A DNA stretch of 62,587 bases. It comes from CAZRQL01 sp964602415. GTDB taxonomy: Bacteria; Bacteroidota; Bacteroidia; Cytophagales; Flammeovirgaceae. The notes beneath the pieces are model-generated. The model searched no databases. It was given only the letters and a program-made list of their open reading frames with translations, and was not told the DNA's origin. Location of the stretch: positions 1 to 62,587 of the forward strand of contig CAZRQL010000021.1 in the NCBI GenBank assembly GCA_964602415.1. The letters run 5' to 3'. Made by a program: the position numbers and the translations under genes. Of the stretch, positions 41,757-51,607 are shown piece by piece (position 1 is the stretch's first letter; each line of letters opens with the position of its first letter).

Positions 41757-44700
41757 ATGAAACCAACAGTTACTTTTTTGCTAACTTTTTTGAGCGCAAC
41801 TACTGTTTTTGCGCAAACCTACACATGGACAGGAAGCACCAGTTCAGATTGGGGAACTTCTACCAACTGGTCTCCCAATGGAGTGCCCGCCGCAACCCAC
41901 AACATCGTCATCTACTCAGCCACCAACAACTGCCAGTTGGATGCTAACAAAACCGTCAAAACACTCACCATCGAGTCCGGCACTTTAGACCTCAACGGCT
42001 TCAAACTCACCGTTACCAACGGGGCAACCCTCAAAGCCGGCAACCTCAATGGCGGGGCTTCCTCCGAACTCAACTGCACCGCAGGCCCGCTCCAAATAGG
42101 TACAGCCTCTACCACTATGGCCATCAATGCAAAAGTAAAAGCCACCGTCAGTACGTTTACATCAATAAAATCCACTTACGACCAAGCACTTGAAGTATCC
42201 ACCAGCCAAAGTTCCGCCACCAACTCCTACGACAACACCTTCAACGGAACAGTCAAACTGACCCAAACAGGCTCCAACGCACTCAATTTTGGTGTGGGGC
42301 AAAAAGACATCTTCAACGGCCAGCTACAACTCATCAATACCGGAACCGGCAAAATAGTGTTGGCAAATAGCTCAACAGGCAACCAAATCAACGGTGACAT
42401 ACAAATCCAAAGCACAAACTCCGATATAAATTCAGGTATCACATTGGGCGGAAGCAGCAGCAGTGGCATCACGCTCGCCTCGGGGAAAACCATCAGCGTA
42501 CTTACTTCATTTACAGGTGGCACGCTGAGATTTGAAAAATTTACCCAAGCCGGTAGCACAGCCCAGAGCCTGACACTGACTGGCACTGCCCGCATCCAAA
42601 ATGTAAGTTCCACTTGGAACGGAAGCCTGACACTCGAAGCCCCCCAACTCATCTCAACCAACTCCACTTACAACGGCAGCACAGAACTCAAGAAAACCGG
42701 CTCCACAGCCAACAGCAACGGCGGCAACACCTTCAACAAACCCGCCATCATCCACAGCGCAGGAACAGGGGATTTTATTTTTGGGGTAACCAATCCTGAC
42801 ATATTCAATGACGATGCCACGCTAAGAAGCAGTGGAGACAGCGAATTCAAAGTTGCCAACAGCGCATTGAACAACAAGTTTGAAAAAGCCGTCATTTTAG
42901 AGGCTTATGGCAGTTCAAAGCTACTTTCAATAGGCGAAAGTGGTGGAACAACCCTGATGGGCACCAACTCTTATTTCGCAAACGGCCCCAATGACATCAA
43001 CACCGGATACATCTATCTTTACAAAATAACAAAGAGCGGTACACTGGCATCTAATATAGTTTTCAAAAACAACGCCTTGCTAGGAATCAGGAACTGTACC
43101 CTTTATGGCGACTTAGACATCAAAACCCCTTGGTTTGGTTTAGCAGGAAATCAATTTTATGGCAAAGTAAAAATCGAAAAAACAGCCGCCTCATCTCTAT
43201 TTTTTCCCTCAGGGTCAGAAGAGTGTACTTTTCACTCCGATTTGACCATCATCAACAATGCTGCATTAGATCCTATGAAGGTAGGCTCTGATTACTACAA
43301 AATAGTCCTGGGATACAAACTTTCAACAACCACCGGGACAGATACCTATAAGGGAAAATGTTATTTTACCAACTCCTGTGAGGGCAATATCATATACCTT
43401 GCTTACAATTCGCCTAATAACACCTTTGAAGACGACATCACCTTTGAGTCCACCAATCGCAGCGGGGGGATCTTTTTTTGTGAAGATGGAGGTACAGCCA
43501 AGCAGACCGGAGGAACCATAAAAATAGGCCCGCTGGGCTTTGTTGATGGCAACCTGAGGTTTGAAAAATTCACCAAACTTAGCACCGATAACGTAACAAT
43601 TGCCTCATCAGGAACTCCACAACTCAACTCCATCAACTCAACATGGTATGGAGGCCTAAGCATTAATTGGAATAGACTTAATACGTTTGACAATTCTAAG
43701 TTTTACGGCAATGTCACCCTGGTTTCACCAAGACTGGATGAGCTAAAAAACTGCGAGTTCTTTGAAGAATTTAGTATCCAAAAAACAGGGAGGTTGGATA
43801 ATACTTGGTACGGAGGCAATGAGTTTCACAAAAAAGCCACCATAGAAGTTGACCACAACAATAGCTCAAGTGAAGGCAACGGCATCACCATGGGCAACGA
43901 CTTAGCAGATACCTACTACGGTGATGTGCATTATATCAGAAAAAGAAGAGCGGGCTTGAGGCCTTCGTACTCCAGTTTGAACTACTACTATGGCAATGTC
44001 ACCTTTGAGACCGGCAATACCAACCCCGTCATTCCTATCGTAGTTGGGCAGAATGGAGGGGGGGCAGTGTTTGCTTCCTCTACCGACCAAACCCTCAGCC
44101 AGATTGGAGGTCCTACTACCGTACACAAAATCAATATTTTGGGTATGGAAAAACCCTCGGGAAAACTGATTGTGGATATGAACTTGGAGGTCATAGATGA
44201 ACTGATGCTTGAAGGGGGTATTCTAAAAGTCAATCAACCCAGCAAGCCGCTGACCATGCTCAACGGGTCGAGTGTATCAGGAGGCTACGACGACTCTTAT
44301 GTAGAGGGCAAAATCAAAAAAATCGGCAACTCTGCTTTTACGTTCCCTACCGGAGGCGGAGGCTTTATCATCCCCATTAGCATATCATCCCCAAGCTCAG
44401 CCACTGACGAATTTACTGCCGAATATGTGAATAAAGACCCCCAAAGTGACGGCTATTTGCGCAGCAACCGCCAGACAGGACTCGAAAGGGTCAGCCGATG
44501 CGAATACTGGAACTTAGACAGGGGAGTTTCCACCTCTTCGTCGGTCTTTGTTACGCTCAACTACCGCAACCGCATGGATGGAAGCACCTGTGGCGGGGTG
44601 GACGACATCAACTCGCTGGTGGTAGCGCGCTGGAATGGCTCGCAATGGGTCAATCATGGCGGAGACAACCAAGTCGGCAATTCTGTTGAAGGATCCGTAG

Positions 44701-45299
44701 AGAGTGCTTCTGCTGTCAGCTCGTTTAGTCCATTTACGTTGGGTACGGATGACGCTTTAAACAATCCTTTGCCTATCAAGCTCTTAGAATGGAGAGTCAA
44801 GCAGGTGTCATTACAAGGAATCACCCTAAGTTGGAAAACCGAACAAATGCCCAATATTTCGCATTTTGAAATTGAAAAAAGAAATCAATCCACCGCTTTT
44901 GAGTCGATTGGCTACATCAATGCAGACACAGAAAATAATATGTACCAGTTCACCGACCCCAACCCTGAAGTAGGCCCAAACTACTACCGGCTCAAAGCCG
45001 TGGAAAAAAATGGTTCATTTGAATACAGCCCGGTGATAGCCGCTGAGTTTGGTGCAGGCGCGGAACTAACAGTAAAAACATACCCCAATCCGGCTAATCA
45101 TTTTCTCAATATTATCGCCTCAGGCAAGCAGCCCATTGATATTGTCATTTGCAATACTCTTTCTGAAGTAATTTACAAAAATCGGTTTGTTTCCAACATT
45201 TCCATTGATGTAAGTCAATGGACGCAAGGGCTGTACTTGGTGAAGTGTTTTAGCCAATCAGGGTTTAGCCAGACTGATAAAATACTGATAAAAAGATAA
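41757..45299 (+). CDS. Type IX cargo protein with type A sorting domain
   Basis: The 1180-residue protein has a signal peptide (LLTFLSATTVFAQ), a YTWTGSTSSDWGTSTNWSPN surface-layer-like start and long beta-rich, Asn/Ser/Thr-rich repeats likely forming a parallel beta-helix. The C-terminal part holds a fibronectin-like region and the type A sorting domain (TYPNPANHFLNIIAS to QTDKILIKR). It should be exported through the type IX system and anchored or released at the surface. The function of the body is unknown; adhesin is a guess. Confidence 0.85.
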   Translation: MKPTVTFLLTFLSATTVFAQTYTWTGSTSSDWGTSTNWSPNGVPAATHNIVIYSATNNCQLDANKTVKTLTIESGTLDLNGFKLTVTNGATLKAGNLNGGASSELNCTAGPLQIGTASTTMAINAKVKATVSTFTSIKSTYDQALEVSTSQSSATNSYDNTFNGTVKLTQTGSNALNFGVGQKDIFNGQLQLINTGTGKIVLANSSTGNQINGDIQIQSTNSDINSGITLGGSSSSGITLASGKTISVLTSFTGGTLRFEKFTQAGSTAQSLTLTGTARIQNVSSTWNGSLTLEAPQLISTNSTYNGSTELKKTGSTANSNGGNTFNKPAIIHSAGTGDFIFGVTNPDIFNDDATLRSSGDSEFKVANSALNNKFEKAVILEAYGSSKLLSIGESGGTTLMGTNSYFANGPNDINTGYIYLYKITKSGTLASNIVFKNNALLGIRNCTLYGDLDIKTPWFGLAGNQFYGKVKIEKTAASSLFFPSGSEECTFHSDLTIINNAALDPMKVGSDYYKIVLGYKLSTTTGTDTYKGKCYFTNSCEGNIIYLAYNSPNNTFEDDITFESTNRSGGIFFCEDGGTAKQTGGTIKIGPLGFVDGNLRFEKFTKLSTDNVTIASSGTPQLNSINSTWYGGLSINWNRLNTFDNSKFYGNVTLVSPRLDELKNCEFFEEFSIQKTGRLDNTWYGGNEFHKKATIEVDHNNSSSEGNGITMGNDLADTYYGDVHYIRKRRAGLRPSYSSLNYYYGNVTFETGNTNPVIPIVVGQNGGGAVFASSTDQTLSQIGGPTTVHKINILGMEKPSGKLIVDMNLEVIDELMLEGGILKVNQPSKPLTMLNGSSVSGGYDDSYVEGKIKKIGNSAFTFPTGGGGFIIPISISSPSSATDEFTAEYVNKDPQSDGYLRSNRQTGLERVSRCEYWNLDRGVSTSSSVFVTLNYRNRMDGSTCGGVDDINSLVVARWNGSQWVNHGGDNQVGNSVEGSVESASAVSSFSPFTLGTDDALNNPLPIKLLEWRVKQVSLQGITLSWKTEQMPNISHFEIEKRNQSTAFESIGYINADTENNMYQFTDPNPEVGPNYYRLKAVEKNGSFEYSPVIAAEFGAGAELTVKTYPNPANHFLNIIASGKQPIDIVICNTLSEVIYKNRFVSNISIDVSQWTQGLYLVKCFSQSGFSQTDKILIKR

Positions 45300-45467
45300 C
45301 TACTTAACGCCGTAGAACGATGATTTGCGGTGTTTGAGTTCGCCGTAGTTTTTGTTTCCGTATATTTGTTTAGACCACCGTCTGCAATTTGCGTCAGCGC
45401 AGGAAAAAAGGTGTAATGAGGCAGAAAATAAGAAGGCAATAAGCAAGAACTTAGATATGTTTTTCAT
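45300..45467 (-). CDS. Small lipoprotein (55 aa)
   Basis: Reading the minus strand from the ATG at 45467 gives a 55-residue protein with a lipoprotein signal (KFLLIAFLFSASLHLFSC) and a basic tail ending SSFYGVK. The stop codon is directly adjacent to the stop of the convergent cargo gene. The hydrophobic signal plus lipobox make it more likely real than the overlapping frame at 45215-45439. The function is unknown. Confidence 0.6.
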   Translation of the reverse strand: MKNISKFLLIAFLFSASLHLFSCADANCRRWSKQIYGNKNYGELKHRKSSFYGVK

Positions 45468-45567
45468 TGGGATTTTTCTAAATTAAACTCAAATTACTTA
45501 CTTATGTTTTTAAAAATATTTATCATTAAAATAATTTTTAAAAATATTAACAAATAGCCTTGTTAAC

Positions 45568-46791
45568 TTACGCTCCATACAACTCAAAAACAGTGATTTC
45601 GGGCGGGATACCCAGCCTGCCCGGATAGCCTATGTAGCCAAATCCTCGATTGACATACAGTTGCTGACGTTGGGTTTGATACAGTCCCGCCCACTGCGGA
45701 TAAACAAACTGAACGGGGCTGAATTTGACGTATCCGGGTATTTCGACACCAAACTGCATCCCATGGGTATGGCCTGAGAACATCACGTCCACATCGGGAG
45801 CCAGAGGCCTGACTTGGGCATCCCAATGGCTCGGGTCGTGGGAGAGGAGCAATTTGACCTTGCAATCTTGTGTACCGAAATTGGCTTGGGTAATGTCCCC
45901 CCATTTTGGGAAACGCCCCTTGCCCCAATTTTCAACGCCCAAAATGGCAAGTTTCTCACCTGAAAGCTCCAAAATACGGTTTTCGTTGCGCAATAGCTGC
46001 CACCCCAGCCGCTTGTGGGCATCGAGCATATCGGCAAAATTGCGGTTGCGGGCGGCATCATCAGGCCAACTGCGGTAATAAGTACCGTAGTCATGGTTGC
46101 CCAACACAGAAAACACCCCCAAATCGGCTTTTAAGCGACTAAAAGTATCAAAATAGCTTTTCACTTCATCGGTTCGCTCATTGACCAAGTCTCCCGTAAA
46201 AAAAATCAAATCGGGCTTTTCGGCAAGCAGCATCTCAATGCCTCCTACAACCGCCCTTTTGTTGAAAAAACTACCACTATGAATATCAGATATTTGGCCT
46301 ATTGTAAGCCCCTCAAATGCTTTGGGTAGTCCTTTGATGGCAAGCCTGTGCTTGCGCAAGCGGTAATCGTGCGCACCTGAAAGGATGCCAAAGCCTGTGC
46401 CCGCAAGCGGTAAGGCAGCCACAACCGCGCCTGTACGCAACAAAAACTCAGAGCGCGTAATGGCATCGGGAGAAGGTGTTTTGGGAAGAGGGCGTATTTT
46501 CAGACTGATATCTCTAATCAAAAGGAAAAAAGCAGCCGCGATTTTAGACACATAAACACTAAATATCATCGAAAAAATAAACGAGCGGGCTATTCTATAC
46601 TCAAAAGCTGTCAAAATCGTGGTAAACAAAAGCACCGAAAGCACGCATAGCAAAGCCACAGACCAATGTAGAAATAGAAGTTTTCGAGACTGTTTGGAGT
46701 TTTTTGAAAAAATTTTGATGTATCGGGAAATGTACATATCCAACGCCCCCAACAGCGATAGCACCAAAAAACCGATGATTAGATTTTGCAT
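45568..46791 (-). CDS. Membrane-anchored metallophosphoesterase
   Basis: From the ATG at 46791 the protein is 407 residues. Three to four N-terminal helices are followed by a calcineurin-like phosphoesterase domain: IGQISDIHSGSF (DxH), FTGDLVNE (GD), SVLGNHDYG (GNHD), LLLSHDP and SGHTHGMQFG, together forming the two-metal site. The family includes YkuE-type lipid- or UDP-pyrophosphatases. It faces the cargo gene convergently. Confidence 0.85.
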   Translation of the reverse strand: MQNLIIGFLVLSLLGALDMYISRYIKIFSKNSKQSRKLLFLHWSVALLCVLSVLLFTTILTAFEYRIARSFIFSMIFSVYVSKIAAAFFLLIRDISLKIRPLPKTPSPDAITRSEFLLRTGAVVAALPLAGTGFGILSGAHDYRLRKHRLAIKGLPKAFEGLTIGQISDIHSGSFFNKRAVVGGIEMLLAEKPDLIFFTGDLVNERTDEVKSYFDTFSRLKADLGVFSVLGNHDYGTYYRSWPDDAARNRNFADMLDAHKRLGWQLLRNENRILELSGEKLAILGVENWGKGRFPKWGDITQANFGTQDCKVKLLLSHDPSHWDAQVRPLAPDVDVMFSGHTHGMQFGVEIPGYVKFSPVQFVYPQWAGLYQTQRQQLYVNRGFGYIGYPGRLGIPPEITVFELYGA

Positions 46792-46958
46792 ACAGACCAA
46801 AACTTTTGCAAATTGACAACCCTTATATTTCACTAAGATTGTACTAAAAAAAACTAAATGTGAATTTTGTGAGGGTAATAAAAGGCATTTGTCTTTTATT
46901 CAAGAAACTTCTCTGTTGCACAATACAAATTATTCAAAAAATTGTCGCTTTTTAATGT

Positions 46959-47065
46959 TATACTATAAATTAAGTGGTTTTATATTTTTTTTATAATTAA
47001 ATCCTTGAAAATCAAGCGAATCAATCCTTAAAATCTTAAAAATCACTTAAATCTTGGTATAAATT
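46959..47065 (-). repeat. MITE-like element, copy B (inverted)
   Basis: This copy is the reverse complement of 41601-41707 with one difference in 107 bp. It sits in the 280-bp gap between the phosphoesterase gene and the DUF3108 gene. With copy A it brackets a 5.2-kb segment. Confidence 0.75.
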
Positions 47066-47112
47066 TGGATTGCTTTTTGGTATTTTTTGTAAATTGATTT
47101 GTCTTTATTATC

Positions 47113-47928
47113 ATGATAAAAACAGCCGTTTCATATTTAACACTACTTGGATTGTGTTGTGGTTTTGGCTATGAAGCCAGCCAATACGAAAAAAGAACCC
47201 TTACATTCAAAGAGTTTCAACGAGGTGAGACTTATGAATACGTTTGTCATTACGGCATCATCAATGCAGGTCGTGCAACTGTCAAAATGGATAGGCAGTT
47301 GTATGATTTGGACAAAAAAATCTGCTACCGCGTTGATGTAGAGGGCAAAACAGTGGGACTTTTTGCTCTGGGGATGAAAGTAAACGATTTGTGGCGTTCT
47401 TTTATAGATACGGCGGAGATTGTGCCATGGAAATCTTACCGCAATATCGAAGAAAACAGGTATAAATTGGAAGAAACTGCCTTTTTCAATCAAAAGTCCA
47501 ACACCGTGAGGGTCATCGCCACAGAAGGAGAGAAAAAGAGAGACAGCGTTTTTCAGGTCAAACCCTACGCACAAGACATTATCAGCGGTTATTATTATCT
47601 GCGCACGTTGGATTTTGAGAGCATGAAAGGCGGTGAAATCATAGAACTGCCTGCTTTTTTTGAAGACAAATGCTATGACTTCAAAATCAGATACATAGGC
47701 AAACGGTTGGCATCTACCAAATTCGGCAAAGTTGAGAGCTACGAAATGGCCCCTATTATGCCAGAAAATCAGATGTTTGCCGGAGAAAACTCCATCCGTT
47801 TTTGGGTGAGTGCAGACCAAAACCGTGTGCCCATCAAAGTCAAAGCCTCTATGTTTATTGGGGCGGTTGAAGTGGATTTGGTCAAGTATTCGGGTACTAA
47901 AGTTCCCATCGAAAAAAAGATAAAATGA
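47113..47928 (+). CDS. DUF3108 domain protein
   Basis: The 271-residue protein has an N-terminal hydrophobic segment and the DUF3108 pattern: FKEFQRGETYEYVCHYGIINAGRATVKM, VNDLWRSFIDTAEIVPWKSYRNIEE, DIISGYYYLRTLDFESMKGGEIIELPAFF and FWVSADQNRVPIKVKASMFIGAVEVDL. It is likely exported and beta-rich; the role is unknown. It overlaps hutI by 4 bp, so they are co-translated. Confidence 0.87.
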   Translation: MIKTAVSYLTLLGLCCGFGYEASQYEKRTLTFKEFQRGETYEYVCHYGIINAGRATVKMDRQLYDLDKKICYRVDVEGKTVGLFALGMKVNDLWRSFIDTAEIVPWKSYRNIEENRYKLEETAFFNQKSNTVRVIATEGEKKRDSVFQVKPYAQDIISGYYYLRTLDFESMKGGEIIELPAFFEDKCYDFKIRYIGKRLASTKFGKVESYEMAPIMPENQMFAGENSIRFWVSADQNRVPIKVKASMFIGAVEVDLVKYSGTKVPIEKKIK

Positions 47929-49163
47929 GCAAATTGATTGGCCCTTTTACGCAACTGCTGACCATGAGGGACTTGAGAGCCAAAGGAGCCATCCAAGACG
48001 ATGAGTTGGAAGTCATCCAACAGGCGGGCATCTTGATAGGCCAAGCAGGGAAAGTGGTTGCCGTAGGTGAATTTGAGAAGTTGTTTAAAGAGCACCGAGG
48101 AGCACATATTGTTGAAATTGAAAGAGATAGTGTAGCCATTCCCGGCATGGTGGATTGCCATACGCATACCTGTTTTGCCGGAAGCCGCCGGAGAGATTAT
48201 GCCTTGAGGGTATCGGGAAAAAGCTACCAAGAGATTTTGGCTCAGGGAGGCGGGATTTACGACACAGTCGAAAAAACCCGACAAGCCTCTGAAAAACAAC
48301 TCATTGAACTGCTTGCTGACAGGCTGCAAGGGTTTTTAGAATCGGGCATCACCACAATAGAGATAAAATCGGGCTACGGCCTTGATGATGAGCACGAAAC
48401 CAAAATGCTTCGCGCCATACAAGAAGCCGCCAAACACAGCCCCATTGCCATAGTAGCCACTTGTTTGGCCGCTCACGTGCCCCCAAAAGACAAAGACCCC
48501 AAAGCCTATTTAGAACACTTATCGCATAGCCTACTACCCCAACTCAAGCAAGAGAATTTGTGCCATCGGGTAGATGTTTTTATGGAAGAACATGCTTTTT
48601 CTTATCAAATGTCATTGGGATACCTACTGAAAGCCAAGCAGATGGGCTTTGGCCTTACGGTACACGCCGACCAGTTTTCCACGGGGGGCAGCCGTCTGGC
48701 CGTAGCAGTGGGGGCAGATTCGGCAGACCATTTGGAGGCGAGCGGGGCGCATGAAGCGGAACTTCTGTCAGGCAGCGACGTGGTGGCGGTGGCCTTGCCG
48801 GGGGCATCGTTGGGTTTGGGGATGCGGTTTGCCCCTGCAAGGATGCTGTTGGACAAAGGCTGCTGTTTGGCGATTGCTTCGGACTTCAACCCGGGCTCTG
48901 CACCCAACGGCGATTTGCTTGCTCAGGCGGCTTTTTTGGGGGCAGCCGAAAAATTGACTTTGGCCGAAACCTTGGCGGCCATTACCTCAAGGGCTGCACT
49001 GGCTTTGAAAAAAGCCTTTGTCGGACAATTGGATACGGGCTATTTTGCTGATATAGTGGCTTTTCCCACCGACGACTACCGCGAAATTTTGTATTGGCAA
49101 GGCCGGCTCAGACCCAATAGGGTTTGGTGTAAAGGCCAAGCCGCTTGGCAGGGAAAGCAGTAG
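47925..49163 (+). CDS. hutI: Imidazolonepropionase
   Basis: The 412-residue amidohydrolase catalyses the third step of histidine degradation, imidazolonepropionate to formiminoglutamate. It has AIPGMVDCHTHTCFAGSRRRDYALR (metal-binding HxH), ESGITTIEIKSGYGLDDE, FGLTVHADQFSTGG and CLAIASDFNPGSAPNG, all as in HutI. It is coupled by a 4-bp overlap to the DUF3108 gene. No other hut gene lies in the window. Confidence 0.94.
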   Translation: MSKLIGPFTQLLTMRDLRAKGAIQDDELEVIQQAGILIGQAGKVVAVGEFEKLFKEHRGAHIVEIERDSVAIPGMVDCHTHTCFAGSRRRDYALRVSGKSYQEILAQGGGIYDTVEKTRQASEKQLIELLADRLQGFLESGITTIEIKSGYGLDDEHETKMLRAIQEAAKHSPIAIVATCLAAHVPPKDKDPKAYLEHLSHSLLPQLKQENLCHRVDVFMEEHAFSYQMSLGYLLKAKQMGFGLTVHADQFSTGGSRLAVAVGADSADHLEASGAHEAELLSGSDVVAVALPGASLGLGMRFAPARMLLDKGCCLAIASDFNPGSAPNGDLLAQAAFLGAAEKLTLAETLAAITSRAALALKKAFVGQLDTGYFADIVAFPTDDYREILYWQGRLRPNRVWCKGQAAWQGKQ

Positions 49164-49171
49164 AAAGCGAT

Positions 49172-49645
49172 TTATTTGCCAAAAGGCTCTCTGCGCATTA
49201 AAAAACGGTCTTTGCCCTTGCCGTAAAAGTTTTCTACAAATGTTTTTTTGTATCCCAAGCTCTCATAGAGCCTCAATGCCGCAAGATTTTGAGGGGAAAC
49301 GGTAAGCTCAGTAACTGAGCCATGTGAATCTGCAAAGTGCAAAGCCTTGACAAGCAAATACCTACCTAGTTTCATCCCACGAAACTCCTTGCTGATAAAA
49401 AGTTTGTGAAGCCAAAGTTTTTTGCTCTGCGCGGTAGGCAACACCAAAGCCGCCCCTGCAATCGCATCCGTGCGCGGTTGTGCAACCCAACAAAAGGCGT
49501 ACTCCACCCAATGCCGCCAGACGTGCTTGCCGTCGGGAATTTCTGCATCCTCCCAGACGACCTTGTCCAATGCCGCCAATTGCTCAAAATCAGTTACATG
49601 GGCTTGCCGAATTTCAAAGTTGTTGATTTGCTCCTGCTTTTCCAT
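49172..49645 (-). CDS. GNAT-family N-acetyltransferase
   Basis: The 157-residue protein shows the GNAT fold: WLHKLFISKEFRGMKLGRYLLVKALHFADS (acetyl-CoA-binding motif A, R/Q-x-x-G-x-G/A-like) and LTVSPQNLAALRLYESLGYKKT. The substrate is unknown. It faces hutI convergently with an 8-bp gap and is transcribed away from cdaA. Confidence 0.85.
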   Translation of the reverse strand: MEKQEQINNFEIRQAHVTDFEQLAALDKVVWEDAEIPDGKHVWRHWVEYAFCWVAQPRTDAIAGAALVLPTAQSKKLWLHKLFISKEFRGMKLGRYLLVKALHFADSHGSVTELTVSPQNLAALRLYESLGYKKTFVENFYGKGKDRFLMRREPFGK

Positions 49646-49681
49646 TGCCTTGTTTATTTTTGCAAAGCTAAATTAATACCA

Positions 49682-50509
49682 ATGCTCGCCATATTTATCG
49701 GATTTCTGGAATTTACTCTGATAGATTTTTTGGATATTATGGCTATCACGGTGCTTTTGTACCAACTTCATAAACTCATCAAAGGCAGCATAGCGGTCAA
49801 TGTATTTTTCGGGTTTCTGTTTTTTTATCTTATCTTTCTGTTTGTCAAGGCTATCGGTATGCCTTTGCTGTCTGCTCTATTGGGGCAGTTTATTGCCGTA
49901 GGGGTCTTGGCTTTGCTCATTGTGTTTCAGCCTGAAATCCGCAAGTTTTTGCTGGTGCTGGGGCGAACCACCGACTACAACAACCTGCCATTTGTCAAAA
50001 TATTCAAAATCAAGTGGAAAGAAAGTGAACAAGAAGAAAACGCCATAGTGGACAGCATTGTCAAATCGGTCGGTATTATGTCCCAAAACTACACAGGTGC
50101 TCTGATAGTTGTCTCGCTCAACGATCCGCTCTCTCAAATCATAGAAAAAGGCGATTTGATAGACGCACTGCCAAGCAGCCGATTGATTCATTCTATCTTT
50201 TTCAAAAACAGTCCTTTGCACGATGGGGCTATGGTTATCCACAGAGATAGGATTGCGGCGGCTCGGTGTATTTTACCCGTTTCGGACGATGTAAGTATTC
50301 CTGCGGCTTTGGGCTTGCGGCATAGGGCGGCGGCGGGGATTTCCGAAGTGGCAGATGTGGCCGTTGTGGTGGTGTCGGAAGAGACAGGGAGCATTTCTTA
50401 TGTGCGCAAAGGCTTGATATTTAGGAATCAAAGCCCTCAAAAAATTAAATTTCTACTCAATGAGTACCTCAGCGGCAAGCCGGCGTCTCAATTGGAAGAC
50501 TCTATTTAA
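49682..50509 (+). CDS. cdaA: Diadenylate cyclase CdaA
   Basis: The true start is the ATG at 49682, giving 275 residues; a longer frame begins inside the GNAT gene. N-terminal helices anchor the enzyme, and the DAC domain has the DGA motif in SPLHDGAMVIHRDRIAAARCILP and the RHR motif in GLRHRAAAGISEVADVAVVVVSEETG. It makes cyclic di-AMP from two ATP. It is followed after 5 bp by a FecCD permease gene. Confidence 0.93.
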   Translation: MLAIFIGFLEFTLIDFLDIMAITVLLYQLHKLIKGSIAVNVFFGFLFFYLIFLFVKAIGMPLLSALLGQFIAVGVLALLIVFQPEIRKFLLVLGRTTDYNNLPFVKIFKIKWKESEQEENAIVDSIVKSVGIMSQNYTGALIVVSLNDPLSQIIEKGDLIDALPSSRLIHSIFFKNSPLHDGAMVIHRDRIAAARCILPVSDDVSIPAALGLRHRAAAGISEVADVAVVVVSEETGSISYVRKGLIFRNQSPQKIKFLLNEYLSGKPASQLEDSI

Positions 50510-50514
50510 AACCC

Positions 50515-51534
50515 ATGAAGTACCTATTTTTGCCGCTGTCGTTGGTGCTGCTGCTCTTGCTTTGTTTTCTTTACTTGAAAACCGGATCAGTATCTATTTC
50601 AAATTCAGATGTTTGGAAAATTATTAACACACATATTTTTCATACCTCAATCAATATTGACAAACAGCAGGATTTGATTGTGTGGGTGTTGAGGATGCCT
50701 CGATTGCTTGGGGCTATTTTGGTGGGTGCGGGGCTTGGCATCTGCGGGGCTGCTCTTCAGGGACTTACCCGCAACCCTTTGGCAGAGCCGGGCCTACTGG
50801 GCATCTCTGCAGGGGCTTCTTTTGCGGCAGTTTTTGCCACGGTGCTGGGGCTGCCTCATAGCGGGTTGGGGGCTTTTGCTTTGCCTATTTTTGCCTTTGT
50901 AGGTGCACTTTCTGCTGTTTGGGTGGCTTACCTACTCTCTCAAAAACAAGGTGAAACCTCTATCGGAATTTTAATCATGGCAGGAATTGCCCTGAACTCG
51001 ATTTTTGGGGCGGGTATCACACTGCTGCTGTATTGGGCGGACGCGGCGCAATTGCGGAGCGTAACCTTTTGGGCTATGGGCAGTTTGGCGCAGCTAAACT
51101 GGGCGAGCATCAAAACCGTGTCGTTGTTTCTGTTGCCTGCCTTATTGTTTTTGCCTTTTTTCGGCAAATCCCTAAACGGTCTTTATCTGGGTGAAAGGGA
51201 CGCTTTTTATATGGGGCTAAAGCTCAAAACCACCAAACGCATGATAATTTTGCTCACGGCTTTAGCAGTGGGGGCATGTACGGCTTTTTGCGGCCCGATT
51301 GGATTTGTGGGCTTGCTGGTGCCTCATATCGCCGTGCAAATGGTAGGGGGAGACTACCGAAGGGTGCTGCCCATCTCAGGGATAACGGGGGCTATCGTAC
51401 TGATTTTGACGGATATGGTAGCAAAAGGATTGTTCCCGCCAGCCGAAATCCCAACCGGAGTGGTTACGGCTCTGATAGGAACGCCTTTTTTCCTTTTTTT
51501 GGTCTTGAAAAATAAAATGCGCGGCGGCGGATAA
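50515..51534 (+). CDS. FecCD-family ABC transporter permease
   Basis: The 339-residue inner-membrane protein has about ten helices and the FecCD/BtuC pattern: RMPRLLGAILVGAGLGICGAALQGLTRNPLAEPGLLGISAGA, then GPIGFVGLLVPHIAVQMVGGDYR and EIPTGVVTALIGTPFFLFLV. It is the permease for iron-siderophore, heme or cobalamin uptake. Neither the ATPase nor the binding protein gene is adjacent. Confidence 0.92.
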   Translation: MKYLFLPLSLVLLLLLCFLYLKTGSVSISNSDVWKIINTHIFHTSINIDKQQDLIVWVLRMPRLLGAILVGAGLGICGAALQGLTRNPLAEPGLLGISAGASFAAVFATVLGLPHSGLGAFALPIFAFVGALSAVWVAYLLSQKQGETSIGILIMAGIALNSIFGAGITLLLYWADAAQLRSVTFWAMGSLAQLNWASIKTVSLFLLPALLFLPFFGKSLNGLYLGERDAFYMGLKLKTTKRMIILLTALAVGACTAFCGPIGFVGLLVPHIAVQMVGGDYRRVLPISGITGAIVLILTDMVAKGLFPPAEIPTGVVTALIGTPFFLFLVLKNKMRGGG

Positions 51535-51607
51535 AAAAGTTTATGCGGCAGTTTATTTTCGAGAACGATTTTATTTTTGGTTATTTATACAATCAAATTC
51601 TTTTTTG

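Noticed and set aside
49406..49681. Long N-terminal extension of the diadenylate cyclase
   Set aside because: The extension runs antisense through the GNAT gene and has no family similarity. The ATG at 49682 starts a typical CdaA membrane anchor.
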